Shown piece by piece: positions 28,574 through 37,155 of a DNA stretch of 64,000 bases. The position numbers were made by a program, and so were the translations under genes. Positions within the stretch are counted from its first letter, which is position 1, and every line of letters begins with the position of its first letter. The stretch is from Candidatus Gastranaerophilales bacterium. Its GTDB lineage: Bacteria > Cyanobacteriota > Vampirovibrionia > Gastranaerophilales > CAJFVJ01. The DNA lies in contig CALUSR010000003.1 in the NCBI GenBank assembly GCA_944323485.1, positions 124,001 to 188,000 of the forward strand. The letters run 5' to 3'. The notes under the pieces are model-generated. The model was not told where the DNA came from and made no database searches. It saw only the letters and a program-made list of their open reading frames with translations.

Positions 28574-29477
28574 GAACAACAAAAATTTTATCCCGGCAGC
28601 CTATAGAATACTATTTCTTCTGAACCTCCTAACTAAAAAAGACATGACACTCAAAGAAATAGAAGAAAAGTTTTCTCAAAATGAAGATATTCAATGTGAA
28701 ATCAGAAAAGAAACCCTGCTCAAATACCTAAAAACTTTAAATCTGTCAGGTTATAAAATAGAAAAAAACGGAAATAAATACGGAATCAAAGAATTTCCGA
28801 CAAAACTGAATCTCTCTAATTCTTCCATAAATACACTCATAAATCTTCAAAAATTTATACAGGGACTCTACAGACACAAACTTTCTGTTGAATACAGCGA
28901 ATTTATAACTCACATCTCTAAATACCTGACAAAAGAAAAACTGAACAAAATATCAAACCTCAAAAACGATAACAGAGCTATTTTCAAAGAATACCTTCAC
29001 TATAAAGATATACTTACAACAATTGATGAATACCTGAACAAAGGCAGAAAACTCGAAATAACCACGCTTTATCAAAAGAAAATACTTTTGGACTCACCGG
29101 AGTTGGATTATTATGACAAAGAAATATTTTTGAGCGGATACAACAAAAAAACAAAAGAACTCACATCAATTCCTGTTGAAACCATTACCAAAATTAACCT
29201 CTCCTCTCAGGTATCAAGCAAAATAAACATCTATCCTTCTATAACGTTTAAACTCAAAGGAAAACTATCCCACAACTATAAGCTGAAAACAAACGAAAAA
29301 ATACTCTCCTATGATAAAGAAAAACAAGAATTAATAATTCTAAATACAAAAGAAGACAAAAATCTTCTATTTAGACGAATCATTAGATACGGACTTCTCT
29401 GTGAACTCCAAAGCCCAAAATATATCAAAGAAGAATTCAAAGACTTTATTTCTCAGATGAGGAAGAATTATCAATGA
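28563..29477 (+). CDS. HTH-WYL regulator, second of a tandem pair
   Basis: A 304-residue paralogue of the upstream gene. The N-terminal HTH part is AAYRILFLLNLLTKKDMTLK and KETLLKYLKTLNLSGYKIEK. The WYL-like region (about 190-235) reads DYYDKEIFLSGYNKKTKELT followed by SIPVETITKINLS; the aromatic signature is degenerate, with FLSGY instead of WYL. The two genes overlap by 11 bp, so a heteromeric complex is likely. The last 32 bp overlap kdsC on the opposite strand. Confidence 0.72.
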   Translation: MKNENNKNFIPAAYRILFLLNLLTKKDMTLKEIEEKFSQNEDIQCEIRKETLLKYLKTLNLSGYKIEKNGNKYGIKEFPTKLNLSNSSINTLINLQKFIQGLYRHKLSVEYSEFITHISKYLTKEKLNKISNLKNDNRAIFKEYLHYKDILTTIDEYLNKGRKLEITTLYQKKILLDSPELDYYDKEIFLSGYNKKTKELTSIPVETITKINLSSQVSSKINIYPSITFKLKGKLSHNYKLKTNEKILSYDKEKQELIILNTKEDKNLLFRRIIRYGLLCELQSPKYIKEEFKDFISQMRKNYQ

Positions 29478-29949
29478 GCAAATCGCACAACTCTCTTATA
29501 GCCCCTCTTCCTCCATCCTTCGATGAAATAAACACAGAACTCTCTTTCACTCTATCAACAGCATCATGAGGACAACATGATAATCCCGCTTTATCCAAAA
29601 TGCACAAATCAGGCAAATCATCCCCCATATAACACACATTATTTAACTCAAGATTATAAATTTTTAAAAGCTCATTAAGCGCCTCAAGCTTATTTTTTGC
29701 ACCCTGATAAACATGTGTAATGCCTAAATCTTTTGCACGTCTCTCAACTATATCAGACTTTCTTGCGGTTATAATAGCAGTAATATACCCGTAATGAGGT
29801 AAAAGACTCAACCCCTGTCCGTCTTTCGCATTAAAAGTCTTTATCTCTCTGCCATCATCACAATAAGATATATCGCCGTTTGTCATAACTCCATCAACAT
29901 CAAAAACAACCAGTTTGATGTTCTTTATCTTCGATATAATATTTTGCAT
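29446..29949 (-). CDS. kdsC: 3-deoxy-D-manno-octulosonate 8-phosphate phosphatase
   Basis: KdsC removes phosphate from Kdo-8-phosphate in LPS core synthesis. The 167-residue protein is a cap-less HAD phosphatase, with the DxD motif D17/D19 in VVFDVDGVMTNG, the TARKS motif II and MGDDLPDL motif IV. It abuts kdsD directly. Size and motifs fit KdsC rather than a general HAD enzyme, and the neighbour confirms it. Confidence 0.93.
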   Translation of the reverse strand: MQNIISKIKNIKLVVFDVDGVMTNGDISYCDDGREIKTFNAKDGQGLSLLPHYGYITAIITARKSDIVERRAKDLGITHVYQGAKNKLEALNELLKIYNLELNNVCYMGDDLPDLCILDKAGLSCCPHDAVDRVKESSVFISSKDGGRGAIRELCDLLIDNSSSSEK

Positions 29950-30930
29950 CTACGCAACTCCCATCTTCAAAAGATCGTGAATATGCACCATTCCTATAGG
30001 ATGCATCTGCTCATCATTCACAACAAGAGACGTGATGGAGTTTGCCTCCATCAAATGCAGCGCCTGCGCAGCAAGAGCATTTACTTTTATCGTTTTTGGA
30101 TTACGGGTCATCGCTTCTGATACAACCAAATTATCCATATCTTTATAATGCAAAACAGCCCTTCTTATATCACCGTCAGTCAAAATACCGGCTGTTTTTC
30201 CGTCTTTATCCACAACTATAGCGGACCCGAGCTTCTTCGCTGAAATCTCTTCAAGTGTGTTTTTGAACAACTCATCTTCTCTTACTAGAGGTAAATTTTC
30301 TCTTGCAATCATTACCTCTTCAACCGTATACAAAAATCCTCTGCCAAGAGCACCCGATGGATGGAAGAACAAAAAGTCTTCTTTTGTAAATCCTCTCTTT
30401 TGCAAAAGACATACAGCAAGCGCATCCCCCATTGCCAAAGTAGCCGTAGTGCTTGCTGTCGGAGCTTTACCAAGAGGACAAGCTTCCTTTTCAACAGATA
30501 TATCAAGCACGGCATCACTCAAATGAGAAAGAGTTGAATCCATCTTGCCGGTCATCCCGACAAGTTTTATCCCCAATCTTTTGACTATAGGCAGCAAATG
30601 CAAAAGTTCAGAAGTTTCTCCGCTGTTTGAAATTGCAATCACTACATCATCTCTCGTCAACACCCCTGAATCTCCATGAGTGCTGTCTGCAGGATGCAAA
30701 AAATAAGACGGCGTCCCCGTACTTGAAAGAGTAGCAGCAATCTTCTGACCAATAAGCCCTGATTTTCCCATTCCTGTGACAATTACACGCCCCTTGCAAG
30801 CATAGAGAATATTCAGAGCATTCTCAAAATTTTCACCCAATCTTGGAATAAGATTTTCTATAGCCTCTGCTTCTATTTTCAGAACATCTTTCGCAAGAAT
30901 CAAAAATGCACTCTCTTTACAATAAACCAT
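29950..30930 (-). CDS. kdsD: D-arabinose 5-phosphate isomerase
   Basis: KdsD converts ribulose 5-phosphate to arabinose 5-phosphate, the first step toward Kdo. The 326-residue protein has an N-terminal SIS domain (TGMGKSGLIGQKIAATLSST, then HPADSTHGDSG and ISNSGETSELL) and two C-terminal CBS repeats (about 205-325). The kdsC start abuts its stop. Together they show that the organism probably makes Kdo-containing LPS; kdsA, kdsB and waaA are outside the window. Confidence 0.94.
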   Translation of the reverse strand: MVYCKESAFLILAKDVLKIEAEAIENLIPRLGENFENALNILYACKGRVIVTGMGKSGLIGQKIAATLSSTGTPSYFLHPADSTHGDSGVLTRDDVVIAISNSGETSELLHLLPIVKRLGIKLVGMTGKMDSTLSHLSDAVLDISVEKEACPLGKAPTASTTATLAMGDALAVCLLQKRGFTKEDFLFFHPSGALGRGFLYTVEEVMIARENLPLVREDELFKNTLEEISAKKLGSAIVVDKDGKTAGILTDGDIRRAVLHYKDMDNLVVSEAMTRNPKTIKVNALAAQALHLMEANSITSLVVNDEQMHPIGMVHIHDLLKMGVA

Positions 30931-31073
30931 CTTTACCTCCGAGCTATAACCAAATTATACTTTGCTCAACATATGTATAATCAGCTTTATTAAAAATAAT
31001 TTACATAACCCGTATTTTAAGCAAATTTTCAATACTTTTGGTTTTTAATGAAACAAAAGGTAGGTAGTAAAAT

Positions 31074-31757
31074 ATGGTTAACTTTTCTTATTTTAATATA
31101 GCCAAAATCAATGGAGACTCAGGTCCCTATGACAACAAAATACAAAATTCGTCAGTAAGATACGGAAGAAATGCAGCAGCCAACTACAAAAAATATCTTG
31201 AAGGAGGACAAATACCTCCTCTCAGCAGAGAATATAATTTTCAAACTCTTGAAGATATATCAGAATTTACAAAAGAATTAAACTCTCCTGAACAACAAAG
31301 AGCTCTCAAATATCCTATTCAGTTCTCTTATAAATATCTCCCGGGAATAGTCGATGTACAAAATATCGACACCAGAGCGCTCCTTGGTTCGGCATTCGAA
31401 GAAATGGGAAAAACAACAAAAATCCCCGTTAAAGATTTTACACAGCAGTTACAATCCGCATTAGGACCGGACGTTTCAGCTGAAGCTCTTGATATAAACA
31501 AAGACAGCAATATAGATATAGGCGAATATGCAACATCTACTCTTGTTGCTGATATGCTCAGCTCAGATAAAACAAAACTCAAAAAAGAAAATATCACGGG
31601 AACAATAAATAATCAGGGAGAAAACAGCTCCTTAGCTTATATAAACTCTAAAAACAAAGCTGTTGCCTCTGCAGAATTTAAGGCAATATACGACGACTTC
31701 AAACTGGATGAAGCGACAAAAGACTTTTTATCAGACCCAAATAATACAGTAATCTAA
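31074..31757 (+). CDS. Hypothetical protein with an EF-hand calcium-binding loop
   Basis: A 227-residue protein of no recognised family. A canonical 12-residue EF-hand loop lies at residues 140-151 (DINKDSNIDIGE: Asp/Asn at 1, 3, 5, 7, Asp at 9, Glu at 12), flanked by helices (FTQQLQSALGPDVSAEAL before, YATSTLVADMLSS after). Only one complete loop is seen. There is no signal peptide or membrane segment. AGGTAGG precedes the ATG. Its stop overlaps the convergent acyl-CoA synthetase stop by 4 bp. Calcium binding is inferred from the loop alone. Confidence 0.75.
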   Translation: MVNFSYFNIAKINGDSGPYDNKIQNSSVRYGRNAAANYKKYLEGGQIPPLSREYNFQTLEDISEFTKELNSPEQQRALKYPIQFSYKYLPGIVDVQNIDTRALLGSAFEEMGKTTKIPVKDFTQQLQSALGPDVSAEALDINKDSNIDIGEYATSTLVADMLSSDKTKLKKENITGTINNQGENSSLAYINSKNKAVASAEFKAIYDDFKLDEATKDFLSDPNNTVI

Positions 31758-33661
31758 AGGTTAGAATACATTTTCTCAATAACATCTTTATAATATTCAA
31801 AGACGTTATTTCTTCTGATTTTTCCAGTTTGAGTGAGAAAACCTTCTTCTTGAGATAATTCTCTATCAAGAAGCCTGAAATTTGCAATTCTCTCAAACTG
31901 AACAAAATTAGGACGTTCTTGAACTCTCTTTTTTAACTCGAGTTTTATGAGTTCTTTCACCCTCGGATTTTCTGCAACAGAAACCTCATCAACATCAGCA
32001 TCTTTGCCGAGAACGGATTTCAAGTTTACGACATCAGGAACAACCAGAGCTCCAAGCGACGGTTTGTCCTGTCCTGTCAGAACTATCTGCTTGATATAAG
32101 GACTCTCTAAACATGCATCCTCAATCCCCTGCGGCTCAATATTCTCACCGTTTGATAAAACAATAGTTTCTTTCTCCCGTCCGATTATGATTATATTATT
32201 ATCTTTCGATAAATAAACCAAATCACCGGTATTTAACCATCCATCATCAGATATAACTTTTTGGGTGCTCTCTGGATTTTTATAATACCCCATCATAACC
32301 TGAGGACCTCTTACCATAAGAACACCTCTCTGACCAAAGTCAACTTCCTGTCTTGTTTCAGGATTTTCAACTTTTATCTCGGTATAAGCGAAAGCAGGAC
32401 CGATAGAATTCAAGAAACCGGATGATGGTTCCCGAACAGAAATAATCGGAGATGCCTCTGTCAATCCGTAACCGTTGCGAACTTCTATGCCTACAGCATC
32501 AAAAAATTCGTCTAAATATCCGCTCAGTGCACCGCCTCCGCTTATGCCGAACTTATAATTCGGAGAAAAAGCAGCTTTTATCTGTTTATAAACGGTAGCA
32601 GACGCAATCTTATGAACAGGATACAAAAGTATCAAATCACACAATGCACAAAGTTTATCCCAAAGAGAAGGACAGGGCAGCTCAGTGCATATTCCTTTCA
32701 AAATTCTTCTCGCTTTCCTGAATTTGATACTCATTCTAATCAACGTACGGATTTTCTCTTTCTTCTTCTCGGGAAGAGAGTTCAACTTATACTGTATCCC
32801 TGAATAAATGCTCTCCCATATCCTCGGAACACTAATCAAAAAGTCAGGCTGATATTTGAACAGGTCTATTTTAAAGTTCTTAACGGATGTATAAATAAAC
32901 GACACACCCTGCGACATAAGATAATACTCGCATGTTCTCTCATAAGCATGCCATATCGGTAAGACACAAAGAGCAGACCCGTAGCAGTTGACTCTTATTC
33001 TGTAATGAGCAACCTCAACCTGAGAAAGCAGATTGCGATAAGACAACATAACACCCTTCGGCTCTCCGGTCGTGCCTGATGTATAAATCAATGTGGCAAG
33101 CGAATTTTTGTCTATTTCAACTTTTTCAAAAGTTTTCTTCTCTCCAAGTTTTATCACTTCTTCAAAAGTATAAACAGGAATAACTATATCTTCTGTATCA
33201 TAAGACTTATCACCGCTCAAAATCACGGCAAATTCAACTGATGTTTCTTTCAGATATTTCTTCAATCTGTTCAGAACAAATGCATTCTGCACAAAAACAG
33301 CCCTGCTGTCACTGTGCTTAAGAATATAAATAAGCTCTGCATCTGATGAACCTATTCCCCTGACGGCATTAACTATACCCGCAAGAAACATTCCCTGATC
33401 AGCAATCATCCAGTTTGCAGAGTTCTCGGAAAACATTCCGACATGATCGTCTTTTCTCAATCCGAGCTCTCGAAGTCCCATAGAAAAAACTTTAATCTTT
33501 TCAAATAACTCTGAGTAAGTATACTTTACACCTAAATAATCATCCTGCAGCGCAACGATTTTTCCATGACGGGATACAATCTCTTCCCAATAATCAAAAA
33601 AACTGTCTGCAACAACAGGTTTTTCAAAAACTTTTCTCTCATCCATACCCTGATAATCCAT
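31754..33661 (-). CDS. Long-chain acyl-CoA synthetase (AMP-forming)
   Basis: The 635-residue protein is a full-length ANL-superfamily ligase of the FadD/FAA1 type. The AMP-binding P-loop is LIYTSGTTGEPKGVMLSYRN. The GYGLTEASPIIS, GWLNTGDLVYL and GREKETIVLSNGENIEP blocks are all present. It activates fatty acids as CoA (or possibly ACP) thioesters, probably at the inner face of the membrane. In cyanobacterial relatives related enzymes recycle free fatty acids. It is a single gene. Confidence 0.9.
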   Translation of the reverse strand: MDYQGMDERKVFEKPVVADSFFDYWEEIVSRHGKIVALQDDYLGVKYTYSELFEKIKVFSMGLRELGLRKDDHVGMFSENSANWMIADQGMFLAGIVNAVRGIGSSDAELIYILKHSDSRAVFVQNAFVLNRLKKYLKETSVEFAVILSGDKSYDTEDIVIPVYTFEEVIKLGEKKTFEKVEIDKNSLATLIYTSGTTGEPKGVMLSYRNLLSQVEVAHYRIRVNCYGSALCVLPIWHAYERTCEYYLMSQGVSFIYTSVKNFKIDLFKYQPDFLISVPRIWESIYSGIQYKLNSLPEKKKEKIRTLIRMSIKFRKARRILKGICTELPCPSLWDKLCALCDLILLYPVHKIASATVYKQIKAAFSPNYKFGISGGGALSGYLDEFFDAVGIEVRNGYGLTEASPIISVREPSSGFLNSIGPAFAYTEIKVENPETRQEVDFGQRGVLMVRGPQVMMGYYKNPESTQKVISDDGWLNTGDLVYLSKDNNIIIIGREKETIVLSNGENIEPQGIEDACLESPYIKQIVLTGQDKPSLGALVVPDVVNLKSVLGKDADVDEVSVAENPRVKELIKLELKKRVQERPNFVQFERIANFRLLDRELSQEEGFLTQTGKIRRNNVFEYYKDVIEKMYSNL

Positions 33662-33722
33662 AAAATTTTAAACTTATTTTTTTATTAATTTAATTTTAAC
33701 ATATTCTGTTTCTATGTAAATT

Positions 33723-34814
33723 TCAGAAATTAAATTTTATTGAAAATCCATATTTCTGAGACTCAGAACTATCCAAATTTCTTGTCTTTGACGCCTTTAA
33801 CTGAAAGTTTACATTATTAAGTTTAGGGATCTTATCACCCAAAAAATAATCAAGAATAAACTCATCCGTATACGCATCATAATCAGAATACTGCTTGTGC
33901 TTCGCCCTGAAAGTCAAATTCTTCGTCAAATACAACTCGGGCATAATATTCCAGTTATCAACATAAACATTTCCCAAAAGACTCCTTGACACCTCACTAC
34001 GAAATCCCAAACTTTTGAACCTGTAAGAACTGAACAACCCGTAAGATGAATTATTTTGATTGTCTATATTCTTATCATAAAAAGCTCCGCCAATTTTCAA
34101 ATTGGAAAAAACCTCGCTGCCATACCCGAACGGCTTGAAGGAAAGAACTCCTCCCTTTGCAAGCCCTTCATCAGATGAAAGCGCATTATCCAGATTATAT
34201 GCCCCGACTGCATAATCAAATAAACCGCTGCTGCCAGAAAATCTTACGCCAAGGTCATTGACCCCGTAAGCATACTCTGCATCTTCAATAAATGAAATAT
34301 AATTCCCGTTGCTGTTTGATAATCTTGCATTCCCAATCGCAAAACTATTATTTTCCCCTACAGAAAAAGATATAAAAGAATTCGACGCAACGGTTTGATT
34401 ACCGTCTATTGTATTCAAATTCTTCGCCGTAACACCTATGTTATAGTTAATTTTATCATTTATTTGACCGCCGTAATTTGCATCCATCCTATCAACCGCC
34501 TGATATCTGTGCAAATACTGAGTGTCCTGCCCGTAATATCTGAGCGAAAACTGGAACTTCCCCTCACTGTCAAGAGCACTGTCATAAAGTATCGGTCTCA
34601 GCTCATTGACTATCTCAGGAATTTCAGTGTTTTTCGGAATATAAAGCTGCTGAGGCTCGGAGAGAATAAATCTGTTCGTTGAGACCATCCCTTTTACAGG
34701 AGAAGACGGAGAAGATGACACCTCATCATCTGATAAATCAAGTGTTATCTCCTCATCTGCATAAGCTAATCCGCTAAAAAAGCATAAAATTAATGCTAAA
34801 AAAACTCTTTTCAT
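33723..34814 (-). CDS. Outer-membrane beta-barrel protein (putative)
   Basis: The 363-residue protein has a clear signal peptide (MKRVFLALILCFFSGLAYA, cleavage after A19) and then an acidic segment. Many alternating strands follow (FQFSLRYYGQDTQYLHRYQ, INYNIGVTAKNL, KLNNVNFQLKASKT). It ends in a terminal aromatic strand (YGFSIKFNF), the typical C-terminal Phe of barrels inserted by the BAM machinery. No S-layer or OprB domain is visible. It follows the glutamate synthase operon by 40 bp in the same direction, but a functional link is not evident. Confidence 0.75.
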   Translation of the reverse strand: MKRVFLALILCFFSGLAYADEEITLDLSDDEVSSSPSSPVKGMVSTNRFILSEPQQLYIPKNTEIPEIVNELRPILYDSALDSEGKFQFSLRYYGQDTQYLHRYQAVDRMDANYGGQINDKINYNIGVTAKNLNTIDGNQTVASNSFISFSVGENNSFAIGNARLSNSNGNYISFIEDAEYAYGVNDLGVRFSGSSGLFDYAVGAYNLDNALSSDEGLAKGGVLSFKPFGYGSEVFSNLKIGGAFYDKNIDNQNNSSYGLFSSYRFKSLGFRSEVSRSLLGNVYVDNWNIMPELYLTKNLTFRAKHKQYSDYDAYTDEFILDYFLGDKIPKLNNVNFQLKASKTRNLDSSESQKYGFSIKFNF

Positions 34815-34854
34815 AGCTCTAATTTTAGCTCATATAATAATTATTTTCCATATT

Positions 34855-37146
34855 TTAATTGGGAACCATCGTCCATATTCCGCAAGGACAAATCCCCGCA
34901 CAAATACCGCAGCCAATGCATTTTTCATCATGGCTTATGTATTCAAAAGTACCGTCATCATGCTGAATACGTTCAATTGCACCATTCGGGCATGTATCCC
35001 TGCAATACCCGCAATCTCTGCAATATCCGCAGCTCATACAACGATTTTGCTCTGTTGAGTTATCAGCTTCAAATCTCTGGTAATAGTTAAACTTCAACCT
35101 TTCAGAAGGAATAAGCTCTCTTTCTTTACCAGATACAAGCTGTTCTTGATTAAACATTCTGTCTATATTCAAAGCTGTATTACGCCCATCTCCCATTGCG
35201 TTGGTAAACAATGAACAACGATGAGCATCCCCAATTACAAAAACTCTATCATTAACTATCGAACGTAAGTACTCATCAACAAGAACTTGAGAGCGCTCAT
35301 TCAAATAATCTTTTTCAAGAAAATCAAATACAGGTCTGTCACCGACTGATATAATAACACTATCAGCCTCCAAAAACCTTCCGTCTTTCAAATAAACCCC
35401 ATCTTCTGTAACTTTTTCAGTAAAAGCAGGCCATAGAATTTTTGCCCCGAGAGATTCAGCATGGGCTATCTCCTTATCGAAAGCTGACGGTTTTTGAATA
35501 TCAACGGCAGTAACCTCCAGAGCACCCAGTTTGTAAGCTTCAATGATAACATCCATCGCAGCATTACCGGCACCAATAACAACAACCTTCTTGCCTATTT
35601 CGGGCTTTTGACCTCTGTTTACGGCCTTCAAAAATTCAAGCCCCTTTATCAACCGCTCATGTCCTTCAAACGGTATGACAACAGGACTATGCGCACCTAC
35701 GGCAACAACTACGGCATCAAAATTCTTCCGCAAATTTCCAAACATCTCTTTTGTTACTTTTGAAGATGTATGTATTTTTACTCCCGAGTTCTTGAATCTA
35801 TCCATCTCTATCTTTAAAACATCACGGGAAAGACGTTCATTTGGAATAACCTGTCTGAGTTTACCGCCGATTTCTGTATCCTCTTCATACAAATCAACAC
35901 TATAACCCATCATCACAAGATGCCATGCGGCTGTAATCCCGGCAACTCCGGCTCCGATAATCGCAACCTTCTCCTTTTTTGATATCGGAGGAACAGGCAG
36001 CTGAACCTTTGCTGACATACCTCCAAGCAAACCTATTTCAAGAGGAGAATCGACATCACATCTTGAGCATTCATCCATACAAAGATTCGGACATACCTGA
36101 GCACAAACGGAAGCCGGAAACGGACTGTATTTCAAAATTAATTCATAAGCTTCTTTATGCAAGCCTTTTCTCAAAAGAGAAAACCTCTGCTGTGTAGGTA
36201 TCCCTATCGGACAGTTATATTCGCAAGGAGCACTGTAAACATAATTTTTCCACTTTGGAATTTTCAAACGGGTTTTATCACGGGGAACAAGTTCACCTAC
36301 CTGAAAATCATCTTCGATTAAATCGCCGAAAATCCCGCCCTGAACCCATTCATTAAGACGAAAATCTTTCAAAGAACGTCTCGTTTTCTTTGAACGTTCT
36401 TCATAAGTTTTAGCAACAATTTTCTTCCACTTTGAAAAATCAGCAATCTCCGTATAAAGATGTATTTTACCTATTTTTGAAAGAAACTCCTTCAAACCTT
36501 CTTTCAAAAAGTCCAAATCACTCGAGTCTAACTCCATTACCCACACATCGTCAGAAACACCCGAGAGATTTCCTCTCACATAAACAGTACCTCCAACCAT
36601 GCCCGTGCAGGCTCTATCACCTAAAACAGAGTGAAAATCTTCACACTCATAGCCGCAAACAACAGCAACGCCGCCTCCCATAAACTCAAAACTGAAAGAC
36701 CCTGTATTTTTCAATACCCAGAACTCGGGTTCCGGGAACTTCGGATCATGCTTCATCAAAGCACCTGAGCGGGTACCGCTGCGACCGCCGATAAATATCT
36801 TTCCTGATGCAGCACAATGAGCTGTTGTATCACCGGAATCCCCTTTTACTACAATTTCAGCCCCCGAGTTCAACCAGCCAACATCAGCAGGAGCACTGCC
36901 TTCTACTATAATTTTTGTATGAGGCATCCCCATCGAACCAACTCTTTGCCCGGGATTTTTAACCTTAAAAACCAGCTCCCCGCCGTCTTTTCTCCACATA
37001 GAGCCGCCGATATTATGCTGCCCGGATGCATTTATATTAAACTCGTTTACTCCCTCATCAACCTTTTTATAAATCCACTGAAGAAGCTCCTGTGTCGATA
37101 ATCTTTTATTGTTTTCTAAAGTATTTATTTCTGCAATTTCTGTCAT
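34855..37146 (-). CDS. Glutamate synthase GXGXG domain fused to GltD-like oxidoreductase and ferredoxin
   Basis: The 763-residue protein is a fusion. Residues about 1-230 form the GXGXG beta-helix normally at the C-terminus of GltB (GGSMWRKDGGELVFKVKNPG, then SGKIFIGGRSGTRSGALM). Residues about 310-690 are GltD-like, with the N-terminal Fe-S region (PCEYNCPIGIPTQQRFSLLR, then CAQVCPNLCMDECSRC), an FAD motif (VAIIGAGVAGITAAWHL) and an NAD(P)H motif (VVVIGAGNAAMDV). The C-terminus carries two ferredoxin-like Cys clusters (from about residue 700). It is the third gene of the glutamate synthase operon, 9 bp after the FMN subunit gene. Confidence 0.9.
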   Translation of the reverse strand: MTEIAEINTLENNKRLSTQELLQWIYKKVDEGVNEFNINASGQHNIGGSMWRKDGGELVFKVKNPGQRVGSMGMPHTKIIVEGSAPADVGWLNSGAEIVVKGDSGDTTAHCAASGKIFIGGRSGTRSGALMKHDPKFPEPEFWVLKNTGSFSFEFMGGGVAVVCGYECEDFHSVLGDRACTGMVGGTVYVRGNLSGVSDDVWVMELDSSDLDFLKEGLKEFLSKIGKIHLYTEIADFSKWKKIVAKTYEERSKKTRRSLKDFRLNEWVQGGIFGDLIEDDFQVGELVPRDKTRLKIPKWKNYVYSAPCEYNCPIGIPTQQRFSLLRKGLHKEAYELILKYSPFPASVCAQVCPNLCMDECSRCDVDSPLEIGLLGGMSAKVQLPVPPISKKEKVAIIGAGVAGITAAWHLVMMGYSVDLYEEDTEIGGKLRQVIPNERLSRDVLKIEMDRFKNSGVKIHTSSKVTKEMFGNLRKNFDAVVVAVGAHSPVVIPFEGHERLIKGLEFLKAVNRGQKPEIGKKVVVIGAGNAAMDVIIEAYKLGALEVTAVDIQKPSAFDKEIAHAESLGAKILWPAFTEKVTEDGVYLKDGRFLEADSVIISVGDRPVFDFLEKDYLNERSQVLVDEYLRSIVNDRVFVIGDAHRCSLFTNAMGDGRNTALNIDRMFNQEQLVSGKERELIPSERLKFNYYQRFEADNSTEQNRCMSCGYCRDCGYCRDTCPNGAIERIQHDDGTFEYISHDEKCIGCGICAGICPCGIWTMVPN

Positions 37147-37155
37147 TTTTTATTC

